Source: an uncultured Enterobacteriaceae bacterium (GTDB lineage Bacteria > Pseudomonadota > Gammaproteobacteria > Enterobacterales > Enterobacteriaceae). From it: a stretch of DNA of 64,000 nt. Shown in pieces: positions 26,971-38,149 of this stretch (position 1 is the first letter of the stretch; the number at the start of each line of letters is the position of its first letter). The translations under genes were made by a program, and so were the position numbers. Location of the stretch: NCBI GenBank assembly GCA_947631255.1, contig CANRKT010000003.1, forward strand, positions 46,038 to 110,037. Reading direction: 5' to 3'. The notes under the pieces were generated by a model. The model was given only the letters and a program-made list of their open reading frames with translations, did not search any database and was not told the origin of the DNA.

Positions 26971-28377
26971 ATGGATAAGAATAAACTGTCGGTAAAAGAA
27001 AAAATCGGCTATGGCATGGGTGACGCCGGGTGTAACATCATCTTTGGCGCTATCATGCTGTTTGTAAGCTATTTTTATACAGATGTCTTCGGCTTGTCCC
27101 CCGCTCTGGTCGGGGTGTTATTACTTTCGGTACGTGTCATTGACGCCGTCACCGACCCGATAATGGGCGCAATTGCTGACCGTACCCAAAGTAAATATGG
27201 TCGCTTTCGTCCATGGATATTGTGGATTGCCTTGCCTTACGCCTTGTTCAGTATTTTAATGTTCACTACGCCGGACTGGTCATATAACAGTAAGGTTGTC
27301 TATGCCTTTGTCAGCTATTTCCTGCTGTCTCTTACCTATACCGCAATCAATATCCCCTACTGCTCTTTAGGCGGTGTGATCACCAATGATCCAAAAGAAC
27401 GTGTCGCCTGTCAGTCTTATCGTTTCGTATTAGTCGGGATTGCCACCCTACTGCTGTCACTAACATTACTGCCAATGGTTGACTGGTTTGGTGGCGGCGA
27501 TAAAGCGAAGGGCTATCAAATGGCGATGGTCGTGCTGGCGGTCATTAGCATGTTCATGTTCCTGTTCTGTTTTGCCACCGTTCGCGAACGCGTACGCCCT
27601 GCAGTGCCAACCCAGGATGACATGCGCAATGACTTCAGAGACATCTGGAAAAATGACCAGTGGGTACGCATCCTGCTACTGACATTGTGCAACGTTTGCC
27701 CGGGTTTTATCCGCATGGCAGCAACCATGTACTATGTCACCTGGGTAATGGGACAAAGCACCAATTTCGCTACCCTCTTTATTAGCCTTGGCGTCGTAGG
27801 AATGATGATTGGCAGTATGCTGGCGAAAGTACTAACCGACCGCTGGTGTAAACTCAAAGTATTTTTCTGGACCAACATCGCACTGGCCATTTTCTCCTGC
27901 GCGTTTTACTTCTTCGACCCGCAAGCGACCATGATGATTATCGTGCTCTATTTCCTGCTCAATATTTTGCATCAGATCCCTTCTCCTTTGCACTGGTCAC
28001 TGATGGCGGATGTGGATGACTATGGCGAGTGGAAAACCGGTAAACGGATCACCGGGATCAGTTTCTCCGGCAACCTCTTTTGTCTGAAATTAGGCCTTGC
28101 AATCGCTGGCGCAATGGTGGGCTTTTTGCTCTCATGGTATGGCTATGATGCGGGAGCGAAAGCGCAAAGCGCGACGGCAGTTAACGGTATCATACTGCTT
28201 TTCACAGTGATCCCCGGGGTTGGTTACCTGATTACCGCAGGTGTGGTTCGCCTACTGAAAGTCGATCGCAATTTAATGCAGCAGATCCAGCAAGACCTGG
28301 AGAAACGCCGAATTAACTACCGCGAACTTAATGACTATCAGGAACTTAAAACGACTGAAACAGTAAGGAAAGTCTAA
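26971..28377 (+). CDS. GPH-family glycoside:cation symporter
   Basis: A 468-residue membrane protein of the glycoside-pentoside-hexuronide:cation symporter family (MelB, XylP, XynB-like) with about twelve hydrophobic spans. Signatures are KIGYGMGDAGCNIIFG at the start, DAVTDPIMGAIADRT in the first cytoplasmic loop and the segment GEWKTGKRITGISFSG. It overlaps the GH43 gene by one base (TAATG), so it most likely imports the disaccharide or oligosaccharide cut by that enzyme. GRGGAGAAATCTC precedes the ATG as a good ribosome site. Substrate unknown; an arabinoside or xyloside is likely. Confidence 0.85.
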   Translation: MDKNKLSVKEKIGYGMGDAGCNIIFGAIMLFVSYFYTDVFGLSPALVGVLLLSVRVIDAVTDPIMGAIADRTQSKYGRFRPWILWIALPYALFSILMFTTPDWSYNSKVVYAFVSYFLLSLTYTAINIPYCSLGGVITNDPKERVACQSYRFVLVGIATLLLSLTLLPMVDWFGGGDKAKGYQMAMVVLAVISMFMFLFCFATVRERVRPAVPTQDDMRNDFRDIWKNDQWVRILLLTLCNVCPGFIRMAATMYYVTWVMGQSTNFATLFISLGVVGMMIGSMLAKVLTDRWCKLKVFFWTNIALAIFSCAFYFFDPQATMMIIVLYFLLNILHQIPSPLHWSLMADVDDYGEWKTGKRITGISFSGNLFCLKLGLAIAGAMVGFLLSWYGYDAGAKAQSATAVNGIILLFTVIPGVGYLITAGVVRLLKVDRNLMQQIQQDLEKRRINYRELNDYQELKTTETVRKV

Positions 28378-29327
28378 TGCAATGCTGGCCAAACCCTTTT
28401 ATTGAGCAACGTGCTGACCCGTTTATCCTGAGCGACGCTCAGGATTATTACTTTATCGCTTCAGTACCGGAATATGACCGGCTGGAAATTCGTCGAGCTG
28501 ATTCACTGACAGGGTTGAGGACGGCCTCTCCGGTCGTGGTATGGCAAAAACCCACATCCGGCCCGATGAGTGAACTTATCTGGGCGCCGGAAATTCATCG
28601 GATCAACGACAAATGGTATATCTATTATGCCGCGACCCACACCCAGGCGCTTGACAGGCTAGGAATGTTTCAACATCGCATGTTTGTCCTCGAATGCACT
28701 GATGCCGATCCGCTTACCGGCAGCTGGACAGAAAAAGGGCAAATTAAAACACCCTTTGATACCTTTGCCCTGGATGGCACGACCTTTTATCACCAAGGCA
28801 AACAATGGTATCTGTGGGCGCAGAAGTCACCTGACATACCAGGAAATTCAAACATTTACCTCGCAGAACTGGAAAACCCCTGGACGATTAAGGGTGAGCC
28901 AGTCATGCTCAGCAAGCCGGAATATGACTGGGAGTGCCAGGGATTCCTGGTTAACGAAGGTCCAGCGGTCATTACACACGGTGACAGGCTGTTTATCAGT
29001 TACTCAGCCAGCGCTACAGATGAAAACTACTGCATGGGGCTGCTGTGGATTGCGAAGAATGCCGACCCGCGGGATCCGACAAACTGGCATAAGTCACCCA
29101 GCCCACTCTTTACTACCAGTTATGAAAACCACCAGTACGGGCCTGGGCATAACAGCTTTACGCAGACGCCGGAAGGTGATGACGTTCTGGTCTATCACGC
29201 ACGTAACTACACCGAAATAGAAGGTGATCCATTATATGACCCTAACCGCCATACTCGGATGAAATTAATTCGTTGGGATGGAAACGGGATGCCAGACTTT
29301 GGTATCCCGCCGGCAGATACGCAGTGA
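28377..29327 (+). CDS. Glycoside hydrolase family 43 protein
   Basis: A 316-residue five-bladed beta-propeller hydrolase. The catalytic base Asp lies in QRADPFIL (D14), the pKa-tuning Asp in FALDGTTF, and the general acid Glu in FLVNEGPAVI. Such enzymes release L-arabinofuranose or D-xylose from plant glycans. There is no signal peptide, so it acts in the cytosol on sugars taken up by the symporter encoded just upstream. No regulator lies beside the pair. The GH43 assignment is firm; the exact linkage is not. Confidence 0.85.
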   Translation: MQCWPNPFIEQRADPFILSDAQDYYFIASVPEYDRLEIRRADSLTGLRTASPVVVWQKPTSGPMSELIWAPEIHRINDKWYIYYAATHTQALDRLGMFQHRMFVLECTDADPLTGSWTEKGQIKTPFDTFALDGTTFYHQGKQWYLWAQKSPDIPGNSNIYLAELENPWTIKGEPVMLSKPEYDWECQGFLVNEGPAVITHGDRLFISYSASATDENYCMGLLWIAKNADPRDPTNWHKSPSPLFTTSYENHQYGPGHNSFTQTPEGDDVLVYHARNYTEIEGDPLYDPNRHTRMKLIRWDGNGMPDFGIPPADTQ

Positions 29328-29333
29328 ATGATT

Positions 29334-29359
29334 GCCCGGTAGCACTACGCTTACCGGGC
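29334..29359. repeat. REP-like palindrome after the GH43 gene
   Basis: GCCCGGTA (29334-29341) and TACCGGGC (29352-29359) surround GCACTACGCT, and CTGACA follows. This is the form of enterobacterial REP units and may also end or stabilise the GH43 transcript. A single copy was seen. Confidence 0.55.
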
Positions 29360-29411
29360 CTGACACATATACAAAACGGATGCGGGGTCAGCGGTACAGC
29401 AGGACCCCGAT

Positions 29412-30266
29412 TCAGATCAATGTGCCGTAAATCGTCAGTAATGACACCACGACAATCACCACCACTGAGGCTTTTTTGGCCATTGAAACTGCAGCTTTAG
29501 GGGTTTCAATTTTATCGAAATGTGGTTCACGCGCTAACGAATACTGAGCCAGTTCCGTCAGTACCTGATACGGTGAAGTATGGCGGTCAGTCAGTGACGT
29601 AAACCAAGCAGGCAGTGCTTTCTCACCATGCCCCAATAGCACATATACCATTCCAACCAACCGAACAGGTACCCAATCCACCACATGCAAAATAGCTTCA
29701 ATACCAGAGCGTAAACGTTCATGAGGAGTATGGAAGCGTACCAGCCAGGTTTGCCAGGCACGTAGAAAAGCATAACCAACCAAAAAGATAGGCCCCCATA
29801 AACCACCAATAACTAACCAGAATAACGGTGCCAGATAGAAACGGAAATTAATCCACAGCAGCGCATTTTGTAATTCCTGTAAATACTCTCTCTCACTGCA
29901 TTCAGGTTGAATACCATGAATAAGCGTCAGCTCACTGGCCATGGCTTGATAGGCATTAGCATCGCCATGATATGCCGCTTTCAAATAGGCGTGATAGTGT
30001 AAACGTACCTCTCCAGCCCCGATACATAACACACCCAGCGCGACCCAAGATATCAGTAATGGAAGATTAAACAGCACACCTTCAAGGGCTTCCAGTACCA
30101 AAAAAACCACCAGCATACAGAGCGCTGTCATCATCAGCGTTCCCGCCAGAGAAAAATGAGTCACCCGTTTAAACAGTACGCTCAGTCGACTATCAAGCTG
30201 CCAGTGTTCGCCGGTTTTAAAAAACCGTTCACAAATAAATACCAGTAACAGAGTAAACAGTGTCAT
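29412..30266 (-). CDS. ampE: AmpE, inner-membrane signalling regulator of AmpC induction
   Basis: A 284-residue membrane protein with hydrophobic spans near 1-12, 38-72, 145-170 and the C-terminal 265-284, matching AmpE ([20 protein letters not shown] at the start; [15 protein letters not shown]). Its exact role is unclear; it belongs to the CobD/CbiB-like superfamily and is encoded with AmpD. The ATG overlaps the ampD stop by four bases. The protein ends [10 protein letters not shown]. Confidence 0.93.
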   Translation of the reverse strand: MTLFTLLLVFICERFFKTGEHWQLDSRLSVLFKRVTHFSLAGTLMMTALCMLVVFLVLEALEGVLFNLPLLISWVALGVLCIGAGEVRLHYHAYLKAAYHGDANAYQAMASELTLIHGIQPECSEREYLQELQNALLWINFRFYLAPLFWLVIGGLWGPIFLVGYAFLRAWQTWLVRFHTPHERLRSGIEAILHVVDWVPVRLVGMVYVLLGHGEKALPAWFTSLTDRHTSPYQVLTELAQYSLAREPHFDKIETPKAAVSMAKKASVVVIVVVSLLTIYGTLI

Positions 30267-30826
30267 TGGCTTTCCTTATTTATTATCTGGTCAACCTTCT
30301 GACGGAAAGTGTTCCAGTCGAATGCCGGACCAGGATCGGTTTTACGTATTGGGGCAATATCACTGTGCCCCGTCATATGCTGTGCTATCTGAGGATAGTG
30401 CTCTATAAGTAATGCAGTCAGCCGTGCAAGTTGCTGATACTGCACTTCGGTATAAGCCAGGGTATCGGTTCCTTCCAGCTCGATACCAATAGAAAAATCA
30501 TTGCAGCGTTCGCGTCCCTGATAGTGAGAGACTCCAGCATGCCATGCTCGTTTATCAAACGGAACATATTGAATAATTTCACCATCACGGCGAATAAGGC
30601 AATGGGCAGAAACGCGCAATTGGGCAATTGTAGCAAAATAAGGGTGGGCTTGCGGGTCAAGGGTCCCGGTAAACAGCGCATCAATAAACGGACCACCGAA
30701 CTCTCCCGGCGGTAAACTGATATTGTGCACAACCAGTAATGATGGCCGTTCTTCTTCCGGACGGACATCGTAATGTGGGGAGGGGACATGTTTAACATTC
30801 GACAACCAACCGTCTTGCAGGTGCAT
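30263..30826 (-). CDS. ampD: 1,6-anhydro-N-acetylmuramyl-L-alanine amidase AmpD
   Basis: A cytosolic zinc amidase that cleaves the peptide from anhydromuropeptides during wall recycling and so keeps AmpR-controlled beta-lactamase low. The 187 residues have the zinc ligands H34, H154 and D164 plus E116 and K162, as known for AmpD. It is divergent from nadC across 82 bases and coupled to ampE. No ampC or ampR is in the window. Confidence 0.96.
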   Translation of the reverse strand: MHLQDGWLSNVKHVPSPHYDVRPEEERPSLLVVHNISLPPGEFGGPFIDALFTGTLDPQAHPYFATIAQLRVSAHCLIRRDGEIIQYVPFDKRAWHAGVSHYQGRERCNDFSIGIELEGTDTLAYTEVQYQQLARLTALLIEHYPQIAQHMTGHSDIAPIRKTDPGPAFDWNTFRQKVDQIINKESQ

Positions 30827-30875
30827 CCCGGACTCTCCTTAGAGTGGTACTTGATATCGCTTCAGAGTAGCATGA

Positions 30876-31799
<924 letters not shown>

Positions 31800-32102
31800 T
31801 ACCTCTGACAGGGTGAGGTTAAACTTGCCCTGTTGTGCTGTTAGCCTATTTTTAAACTGACCACGAAGCCAGTATCCAGCCGATTCCGTTCGTCTAAAGT
31901 CACTTCGTAAAGTCAATTTCATTGAAAATCGAGTTTCACTCATATCCGTTTGCCCGGTTATCGCTGCTGCTTCCACTTTCATTGTTATCCTCTGCAATCC
32001 CCCCCGTTTTTCCTGAAGCCCATTCCCTGTTTCATTTTTGTCAGCTGGTTATCGTCAGTTGTGCCTGCCAGGCTAGGGTCACTACATCACCCGGAGCAGA
32101 CT
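31800..32102. other. Spacer between nadC and the pilin operon
   Basis: About 300 bases without a credible gene. ACAGGG (31808-31813) and CCCTGT (31828-31833) could form a weak hairpin after nadC but no T run follows. TTGTCA at 32039 may be part of a ppdD promoter. I saw no Sxy-dependent CRP-S site. Confidence 0.3.
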
Positions 32103-32549
32103 ATGCGTAATCAGAAAGGATTCACCTTGATTGAACTGATGGTGGTTATCGCCATCATAGCCATTCTCAGTGCCATCGGTATTCCGGCCTATCAGGGTTA
32201 TATCAGTAAAGCTGCACTGACCGATATGCTGAAAACTTTTAGTCACCACCGTAATCAAATCGAACTATGCGGATTAACCCTGGGTAGCCTGGAAAACTGT
32301 AATGGTGGCAGCCATGATATTCCCCTCCCTTCCACGACACGTTATATCGGTGAAATAAATATCACCCGAGGGGTGGTGGCGTTAGCCGGACAGCAAACGC
32401 TACAGGGATTGATTGTGATACTCACCCCTCACTGGAATACCACTGAAGGCTCAATACACTGGACCCGTGAGTGTCGTGCCCCCCAGAACAATAAACTCCT
32501 CCATTCCTGTGAAGACGTTTTCCGTTTTGATAACGATGGCGCAATGTAA
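32103..32549 (+). CDS. ppdD: Type IV prepilin PpdD
   Basis: A 148-residue major pilin precursor. The leader MRNQKG is cut before F7; the following FTLIELMVVIAIIAILSAIG is the class IV pilin helix with Glu at +5. Paired cysteines in the C-terminal part (CGLTLGSLENC, and two further ones near the end) suggest disulphide loops. GGAG seven bases before ATG 32103 sets the start; a longer open frame begins in the spacer. It heads ppdD-hofB-hofC, whose products form a type IV pilus assembly core linked to DNA uptake or pseudopili. Confidence 0.94.
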   Translation: MRNQKGFTLIELMVVIAIIAILSAIGIPAYQGYISKAALTDMLKTFSHHRNQIELCGLTLGSLENCNGGSHDIPLPSTTRYIGEINITRGVVALAGQQTLQGLIVILTPHWNTTEGSIHWTRECRAPQNNKLLHSCEDVFRFDNDGAM

Positions 32550-33913
32550 TGACGGCTTCTCAACAACTCAGCTCTGTTTGCCAGCAATACGATGCATTAC
32601 TGATAGAAGAAACAGACAAAATCCTGCGTATTGCGGCGTCAGCTTCACCATCAGAACAGATTTTCTCGGCATTAGGTTTTATTTGTAATAAACCGATTGA
32701 AGTAGAGACCTGGCCTGTCCGGCGGATAGCGCTATGGCAAGCTCTCTATACTTTATCGGCCAGTAAAGAGATATCAGGCAATGCCCTCGCTGAGCTATTA
32801 AATGAAGTATTGAGCACTGCCATTCAGCAACGAGCTTCAGATATCCATTTTGAACCCGGTCAGACCGCGTATCGCATTCGCTTGCGTATTGATGGCGTGT
32901 TACATGCCCAGCCCTTACTCTCCCGCTCGATTGCCCCCCAGCTCACCGCCAGGCTTAAAGTTCTGGCAAGTCTCGATATTGCAGAAAAACGCCTACCTCA
33001 GGATGGGCAGATTGATTATCAGAATGGAGAGCATCAGGTTTCATTTCGCGTTTCGACCCTGCCTTGTCGTTACGGTGAAAAACTGGTGTTACGCCTACAA
33101 CAGCAAGATACACATTGTTTTGATATTGATACCCTGGGTATGCCTGAAGAGGAAGCGTCACGTTTTCATCGTGCTCTTACCTTCCCACAAGGACTGATCC
33201 TGATAACCGGCCCGACTGGCAGCGGCAAAACGCTTTCACTGTATAGCGCCCTGACCAGATTGAATCAGGCTCATCGTAATATTTGTACGGTTGAAGACCC
33301 TATAGAGATCCCGTTAAGCGGTTTAAATCAAACCCAGCTCCATACTAAAGCAGGCCTGACCTATAACACGCTTTTGCGTGCGCTGTTACGTCAGGATCCT
33401 GACGTGATAATGATCGGTGAAATTCGTGATAGCGAAACAGCCGATATCGCAATTAAAGCCTCTCAAACAGGGCATCTGGTTCTGTCAACGCTGCATACCC
33501 ACTCCATTATTGGAACATTAATGCGCCTTGAACAGCTCAATATTCCGCGTGACGTTCTGACCTCAAGTTTGCGACTGGTGGTGGCCCAACGGCTGGTCAG
33601 AAAACTTTGCCTGTATTGCCGCCTGCAACCCAAAACATTATCTGAATCCCCATTATCGGCCTCATACTGGCAGGCTAAAGGCTGCCACCGCTGTTACAGT
33701 GGCTATTACGGGCGTACGGCACTCTTTGAAGTACTCTCTGTTTCTGAAACGCTGGGAAGCCTGATTACTCAGGGTCAGAGTGCAACCGAGTTAGAAGATA
33801 TCATCAGAAAATCAGGTATGGCGACGCTGTTTGAAAATGGCTGTCGTGCCGCAGCGCAGGGAATAACCAGCCTGGACGAGGTATATCGTGTTCTTGGTCG
33901 CCATGATGGCTGA
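32549..33913 (+). CDS. hofB: Type IV pilus assembly ATPase HofB
   Basis: A GspE/PilB-family secretion ATPase of 454 residues that powers pilin polymerisation at the inner membrane. Walker A GPTGSGKT is at 221-228, the Asp box follows VEDPIE, Walker B lies at IMIGEIRDSETAD (about 287-299), and a tetracysteine zinc site is formed by CLYC and CHRC. The ATG overlaps the ppdD stop (TAATG), and hofC begins before its end, so the three are translationally coupled. Confidence 0.94.
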   Translation: MTASQQLSSVCQQYDALLIEETDKILRIAASASPSEQIFSALGFICNKPIEVETWPVRRIALWQALYTLSASKEISGNALAELLNEVLSTAIQQRASDIHFEPGQTAYRIRLRIDGVLHAQPLLSRSIAPQLTARLKVLASLDIAEKRLPQDGQIDYQNGEHQVSFRVSTLPCRYGEKLVLRLQQQDTHCFDIDTLGMPEEEASRFHRALTFPQGLILITGPTGSGKTLSLYSALTRLNQAHRNICTVEDPIEIPLSGLNQTQLHTKAGLTYNTLLRALLRQDPDVIMIGEIRDSETADIAIKASQTGHLVLSTLHTHSIIGTLMRLEQLNIPRDVLTSSLRLVVAQRLVRKLCLYCRLQPKTLSESPLSASYWQAKGCHRCYSGYYGRTALFEVLSVSETLGSLITQGQSATELEDIIRKSGMATLFENGCRAAAQGITSLDEVYRVLGRHDG

Positions 33914-35105
33914 TATTCATCTCTGGAGCTGGAAAGCCATTGATAAGCAAGGTGCGCTCAAACAAGGGGTGATGTTACTTAACGGGAAATCCACTCTGGC
34001 AATACAACTGGCGGAACAGCAGTTGATATTAGTCTCTGCCCGAAAGCGCTGGGGAGTGTTGCTGTTTCGCTCCTCAATGCCGCATAAGATTGAGTTCATC
34101 AAACAGGTGGCTGTATTACTCAAGGCAGGCATCACACTGATCGATGCCTTAACATTAATCGCCGATCAGCACCCCAAACCAGAATGGTCTGCTCTGCTAC
34201 AAAATATTAAAAATCAGGTCACTAAAGGCATCCCCTTTGCACAAGCATTACAAGCCTGGCCGCGGATTTTTCCACCACTTTTTATTGCCCTGGTACATAC
34301 CGGCGAGCTGACAGGCAAACTGGCAGAATGCTGCCAGCATCTGGCAGCACAACAGGAGCAGCTTTATCAGCTACAAAAGAAGGTACACAAGGCTCTGCGT
34401 TATCCACTCTTTATTCTGCTTATCGCCTCATTGGTCACTGTCGGTATGCTGGGTTTAGTCTTGCCGGAATTTGCACAAATCTATCAGTCATTTAATGCGC
34501 CACTCCCGGCTCTGACCCAGACGATTATTACTGGCGCTGAATGGCTCACAGAGCGGGTTTTATCTGGCGGCTTCCTGCTGATACTGCTGGGAGTCATGGT
34601 GATGTATTTGCGTAAAAACAGGCCAGAATGGCAAATACGAGAACAGAAATTGTTGCTTGCTCTCCCGCTGATTGCCCCTCTCTGGCGTGGCCAGATCCTC
34701 AGCCAGGTTTTCACCGTTCTGGCACTGACCCAACAAGCCGGGATCCCTCTGTTACAAGGGTTGTCAGCGGCAGGTAATACCCTGTCACAACGGCTCTGGC
34801 GTCAGCAAATTGACAGTATCAGAGGTGAAATTACTGTAGGTACACCTTTCTGGCAAGCGCTGGGCACAACGGTCTTCTTTACTCCTTTATGCCGACAATT
34901 GATCCGGGTCGGTGAAGAATCAGGTGAGCTGGATTTAATGCTGGAACGTCTGGCAGACTGGCATACTCAGCAAGCTGGTGAGCAGGCGGAAAATCTCACT
35001 GCGCAGCTCGAACCGCTGATGATAGTGATTATTGGGGCCATTATTGGCGTACTGGTGATTGCAATGTATCTACCCATTTTTCATCTGGGTGACACGATGG
35101 GTTAA
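33903..35105 (+). CDS. hofC: Type IV pilus inner-membrane platform protein HofC
   Basis: A GspF/PilC-family protein of about 400 residues with two repeated T2SF domains, each with KAGITLIDALTLIADQHP or QAGIPLLQGLSAAGN type helices, and three hydrophobic spans near 170, 220 and the C-terminus (VIIGAIIGVLVIAMYLPIFH). It anchors the pilus machine and works with HofB. Starts at ATG 33903 or 33906 overlap hofB by 8-11 bases. MADIHLWSWKAID fits the family start. Confidence 0.92.
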   Translation: MMADIHLWSWKAIDKQGALKQGVMLLNGKSTLAIQLAEQQLILVSARKRWGVLLFRSSMPHKIEFIKQVAVLLKAGITLIDALTLIADQHPKPEWSALLQNIKNQVTKGIPFAQALQAWPRIFPPLFIALVHTGELTGKLAECCQHLAAQQEQLYQLQKKVHKALRYPLFILLIASLVTVGMLGLVLPEFAQIYQSFNAPLPALTQTIITGAEWLTERVLSGGFLLILLGVMVMYLRKNRPEWQIREQKLLLALPLIAPLWRGQILSQVFTVLALTQQAGIPLLQGLSAAGNTLSQRLWRQQIDSIRGEITVGTPFWQALGTTVFFTPLCRQLIRVGEESGELDLMLERLADWHTQQAGEQAENLTAQLEPLMIVIIGAIIGVLVIAMYLPIFHLGDTMG

Positions 35106-35136
35106 TGGCGCAACAAAATTGCGCCATGATTGCCGA

Positions 35137-36180
35137 TTAGAGGCTATTAAATACGCGGTTTTCTTGCTCTGCAACACGGATGAAAGTCGTACGCTTAGTC
35201 AGCTCTTTCAGGCGAGAGGCACCAACATAGGTACAGGCTGAACGCAGGCCACCGAGAATATCACGCGCGGTATTTTCTACTGGTCCACGTAATGGCAGCT
35301 TCACTGTTTTACCTTCAGCTGCACGATACTGGGCAACACCACCGACATGTCGGGTCATCGCAGACTCTGAACTCATACCGTAGAACAGCATGAATTTTTC
35401 ACCGTTTTCTTCAACAACCGCGCCACCGCTCTCTTCATGGCCAGCCAGCATTCCGCCCAGCATGACAAAGTCAGCACCGCCACCAAAGGCTTTTGCAACA
35501 TCTCCGGGTACGCTACAACCACCGTCACTAACGATTTGTCCGCCCAGACCATGTGCGGCATCAGCACATTCAATCACGGCAGAAAGTTGTGGATAGCCAA
35601 CACCGGTTTTCACTCGTGTGGTACAAACTGAACCCGGGCCAATACCGACTTTAACAATATCTGCACCACACAAGATAAGCTCTTCACACATTTCACCGGT
35701 CACCACGTTTCCGGCACAGATCACTTTATCAGGCCAGGCATCACGCGCTTTTCTGACGAACTGGGCAAAGTGCTCAGAATAGCCATTCGCTACGTCGATA
35801 CAGATAAATTTCAGCATCGGCGTCAGGGCGAGGATCTGTTTGGTTTTCGCGAAGTCAGCTTCAGAAGTACCGGTAGAAACCATAACAAATTTCAGCTGTT
35901 CTTCAGATGATGACTGAGTAAATTGCTGCCACTGTTCAACACTGTAGTGTTTATGAACGGCGGTGAGGATATCGAAAGAAGCCAGTGCATGGGCCATTTC
36001 AAAGGTACCAACCGTATCCATATTCGCAGCGATAATCGGTACACCAGACCATGAAGCACCTGAATGCTTGAAAGTAAATTGACGTTCCAGTTCAACGTCA
36101 GAACGACTTTTCAGGGTAGAACGTTTCGGGCGAATAAGAACATCTTTAAAGCCTAACTTCAAATCTTCTTCAATACGCAT
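35137..36180 (-). CDS. guaC: GMP reductase
   Basis: The NADPH-dependent enzyme deaminates GMP to IMP and so links guanine and adenine nucleotide pools. It has 347 residues, the E. coli length, with the catalytic cysteine C186 in GPGSVCTTR and the flavin-free IMPDH-type barrel ([37 protein letters not shown]). ATG 36180 ([20 protein letters not shown]) is the family start; the frame remains open upstream to 36237 without conserved sequence. It is convergent with hofC. Confidence 0.97.
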   Translation of the reverse strand: MRIEEDLKLGFKDVLIRPKRSTLKSRSDVELERQFTFKHSGASWSGVPIIAANMDTVGTFEMAHALASFDILTAVHKHYSVEQWQQFTQSSSEEQLKFVMVSTGTSEADFAKTKQILALTPMLKFICIDVANGYSEHFAQFVRKARDAWPDKVICAGNVVTGEMCEELILCGADIVKVGIGPGSVCTTRVKTGVGYPQLSAVIECADAAHGLGGQIVSDGGCSVPGDVAKAFGGGADFVMLGGMLAGHEESGGAVVEENGEKFMLFYGMSSESAMTRHVGGVAQYRAAEGKTVKLPLRGPVENTARDILGGLRSACTYVGASRLKELTKRTTFIRVAEQENRVFNSL

Positions 36181-36257
36181 GTTACGAATTCCTGGGGCGA
36201 ATGGCTGTGAACAGATAAAATACAAACGGCGAAACAACCGCCAACTCCAGTAACGTT

Positions 36258-36285
36258 ATCATACGCACTAATAATGGCTTCACAA
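36258..36285 (-). promoter_or_regulatory. Candidate guaC promoter
   Basis: On the minus strand TTGTGA (36280-36285) and TATGAT (36258-36263), 16 bases apart, form a good sigma-70 promoter about 75 bases before guaC. Confidence 0.5.
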
Positions 36286-36423
36286 GACTGCGAAAATAGT
36301 CTTTTTTGCGTTACAATCGTTCAAATTTACCTGAGAAACAGCCGCCAGTATTCTGCAAGGCGACTTCAGCAGACTGTTCATCGCTGCCTGTAAATTATTC
36401 ACATAACCAATAGTTCATCTATT

Positions 36424-36534
36424 TATACCCTGGATAATGCGAGTTGCAGGAAGGCAGCAACGCAACGAATCCCTGCAGTGATAGGGTGAGTAAGAAAAGC
36501 CAACGCACCTGCAGCGCGAAATATGACGGGTATA
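36424..36534. repeat. Short terminal-inverted-repeat element, copy 2 (before coaE)
   Basis: A 111-base element running from TATACCCTGGATAATGCGAG to AAATATGACGGGTATA. The ends are inverted repeats (TATACCC/GGGTATA, GCAGG/CCTGC further in) and match the copy at 22122-22196. The inner part holds further small stems. Its right edge makes a TATAAT with the next bases (36531-36536), which could serve as a coaE -10. Similar intergenic repeats are, as I recall, widespread in Erwinia, Serratia and Enterobacter genomes. Confidence 0.65.
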
Positions 36535-36564
36535 ATTGAAAATAAAAAATATCCGGAAGGTCTA

Positions 36565-37185
36565 ATGAAATATACGGTCGCTCTTACGGGAGGTATTGGC
36601 AGTGGCAAAAGTACGGTTGCCGACGCATTTTCCCGCATAGGTATTACCGTTGTTGATGCAGATATCATTGCACGTGAGGTGGTTGAACCCGGTCAGCCTG
36701 CTTTAGAAAGTATTTCTCAACATTTTGGTCCTGGGATATTATTGCCAGAAGGGGGATTGAATCGTCGCGCGTTACGCGAGAGGATCTTTAACTTCCCCGA
36801 AGATAAGCGCTGGATCAATGCGCTTCTTCACCCATTGATACATCAACGAACACGCTATCTTATTGAACAGGCAATATCACCCTATGTTTTGTGGGTAGTT
36901 CCGTTATTAGTAGAAAATAATCTTCAGGATAAAGCAGACCGCGTGCTGGTGGTCGATGTGTCTGTAGAATGTCAGATACAGCGTACGATGCTGCGGGATC
37001 ATATTTCTCGCGCTCAGGCTGAAAAAATTTTGGCTGCACAAGCAAGTCGTGAACAACGCCTCGCTATTGCTGATGATGTTATTAAGAATGATGGAAGTCC
37101 TGAGGCAATCGAGCAACCGGTCGATAATCTACACCGTCAGTATCTGATGCTGACTACCAGAGCCGCACAACAGGGAAGGGAATAA
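36565..37185 (+). CDS. coaE: Dephospho-CoA kinase
   Basis: The last enzyme of CoA synthesis, phosphorylating the 3'-hydroxyl of dephospho-CoA. The 206-residue P-loop kinase has GGIGSGKST at 9-17, [20 protein letters not shown] and [12 protein letters not shown] 36565 is set by GGAAGG four bases upstream and by the family start [10 protein letters not shown]; the open frame extends to 36523 through the repeat element. zapD follows five bases after the stop. Confidence 0.97.
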   Translation: MKYTVALTGGIGSGKSTVADAFSRIGITVVDADIIAREVVEPGQPALESISQHFGPGILLPEGGLNRRALRERIFNFPEDKRWINALLHPLIHQRTRYLIEQAISPYVLWVVPLLVENNLQDKADRVLVVDVSVECQIQRTMLRDHISRAQAEKILAAQASREQRLAIADDVIKNDGSPEAIEQPVDNLHRQYLMLTTRAAQQGRE

Positions 37186-37189
37186 AATA

Positions 37190-37933
37190 ATGAATACTGA
37201 GGTTCTTTTTGAACACCCATTAAATGAAAAAATACGTACTTGGTTACGTATCGAATTTATTATCCAGCAGCTCAATACCGTTTTACCCGTTAATGATAGC
37301 TCCAGAGCACTTTATTTTTTTCGCAATATCGGTGAGTTACTGGATGTCTTCGAACGCGGAGAAATGCGTACCGAGGTACTGAAAGAACTGAGCAGGCAAC
37401 AGCGAAAACTGCTGAGCTGGTCAGAAGTACCGGGGGTTGATGAGCAACGTATTGCGGCATTGCGCAAACAACTGGAAAACTGCTCTACCGTGCTAATGTC
37501 AGCGCCACGTATCGGCCATCAATTAAGGGAAGACCGCCTGATAGCGCTGGTACGCCAGCGTATCAATATTCCTGGTGGCTGTTGTAGTTTTGACCTGCCA
37601 ACTCTACATCTCTGGCTTCACTTACCCCAGGAAAGTCGTGACAATCAGGTCTCCCAGTGGCTTGCCAGCCTCACCCCGATACAACAGGCGCTGGATTTAA
37701 TTCTCGATATTATTCGGAATTCAGTTCCTTATCGTAAGCAAACTAGCTTAAATGGTTTCTATCAGAATAACAGTGACGAGGCAGACTTGTTACGCCTGAA
37801 GCTTGATACCATTGAACCCATTTATCCGCAAATATCAGGACATAAAAATCGTTTTGCGATCCGTTTTATGCCTGTTGATGCTGAGCATGGCATCATCCCG
37901 GAGCGGCTGGATTTTGAACTAGCTTGCTGTTAA
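37190..37933 (+). CDS. zapD: Cell division protein ZapD
   Basis: A 247-residue cytosolic protein that cross-links FtsZ filaments and stabilises the Z ring. It matches ZapD (formerly YacF) along its length: [20 protein letters not shown] at the start, [30 protein letters not shown] and the C-terminal beta domain ending RLDFELACC. It lies between coaE and yacG in the conserved order, nine bases before yacG. Confidence 0.95.
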   Translation: MNTEVLFEHPLNEKIRTWLRIEFIIQQLNTVLPVNDSSRALYFFRNIGELLDVFERGEMRTEVLKELSRQQRKLLSWSEVPGVDEQRIAALRKQLENCSTVLMSAPRIGHQLREDRLIALVRQRINIPGGCCSFDLPTLHLWLHLPQESRDNQVSQWLASLTPIQQALDLILDIIRNSVPYRKQTSLNGFYQNNSDEADLLRLKLDTIEPIYPQISGHKNRFAIRFMPVDAEHGIIPERLDFELACC

Positions 37934-37942
37934 GGAGTAAAC

Positions 37943-38149
37943 ATGAGCCAAGATGAAACCCCAATCGTAAACTGCCCCGACTGTGGTAAAAGCGTTATCT
38001 GGAATGAAAACAGCCCTTTTCGTCCATTTTGTAGTAAGCGCTGCCAGCTAATTGATTTAGGGGAATGGGCTGCCGAAGAGAAAGTCATTCAGGGCAGCCA
38101 GTTATATTCCAACCATGATGGATGGAGCGAAGAACCTGACAGAAATTAA
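37943..38149 (+). CDS. yacG: YacG, zinc-binding DNA gyrase inhibitor
   Basis: A 68-residue protein with a four-cysteine zinc finger: C11-P-D-C14 and C30-S-K-R-C34, followed by the conserved [11 protein letters not shown]. YacG binds GyrB and inhibits DNA gyrase in E. coli. AAGGAGTAAAC precedes the ATG. Its last four bases overlap the end of the convergent mutT gene, so the two share stop-codon DNA (TTAA). Confidence 0.94.
   Translation: MSQDETPIVNCPDCGKSVIWNENSPFRPFCSKRCQLIDLGEWAAEEKVIQGSQLYSNHDGWSEEPDRN

Noticed and set aside
28684..29220. Second frame of 178 codons inside the GH43 gene
   Set aside because: No family features, and the GH43 frame keeps all catalytic motifs.
31808..31833. 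nadC terminator
   Set aside because: Only a 6-bp stem with a long loop and no T run; too weak to call separately.
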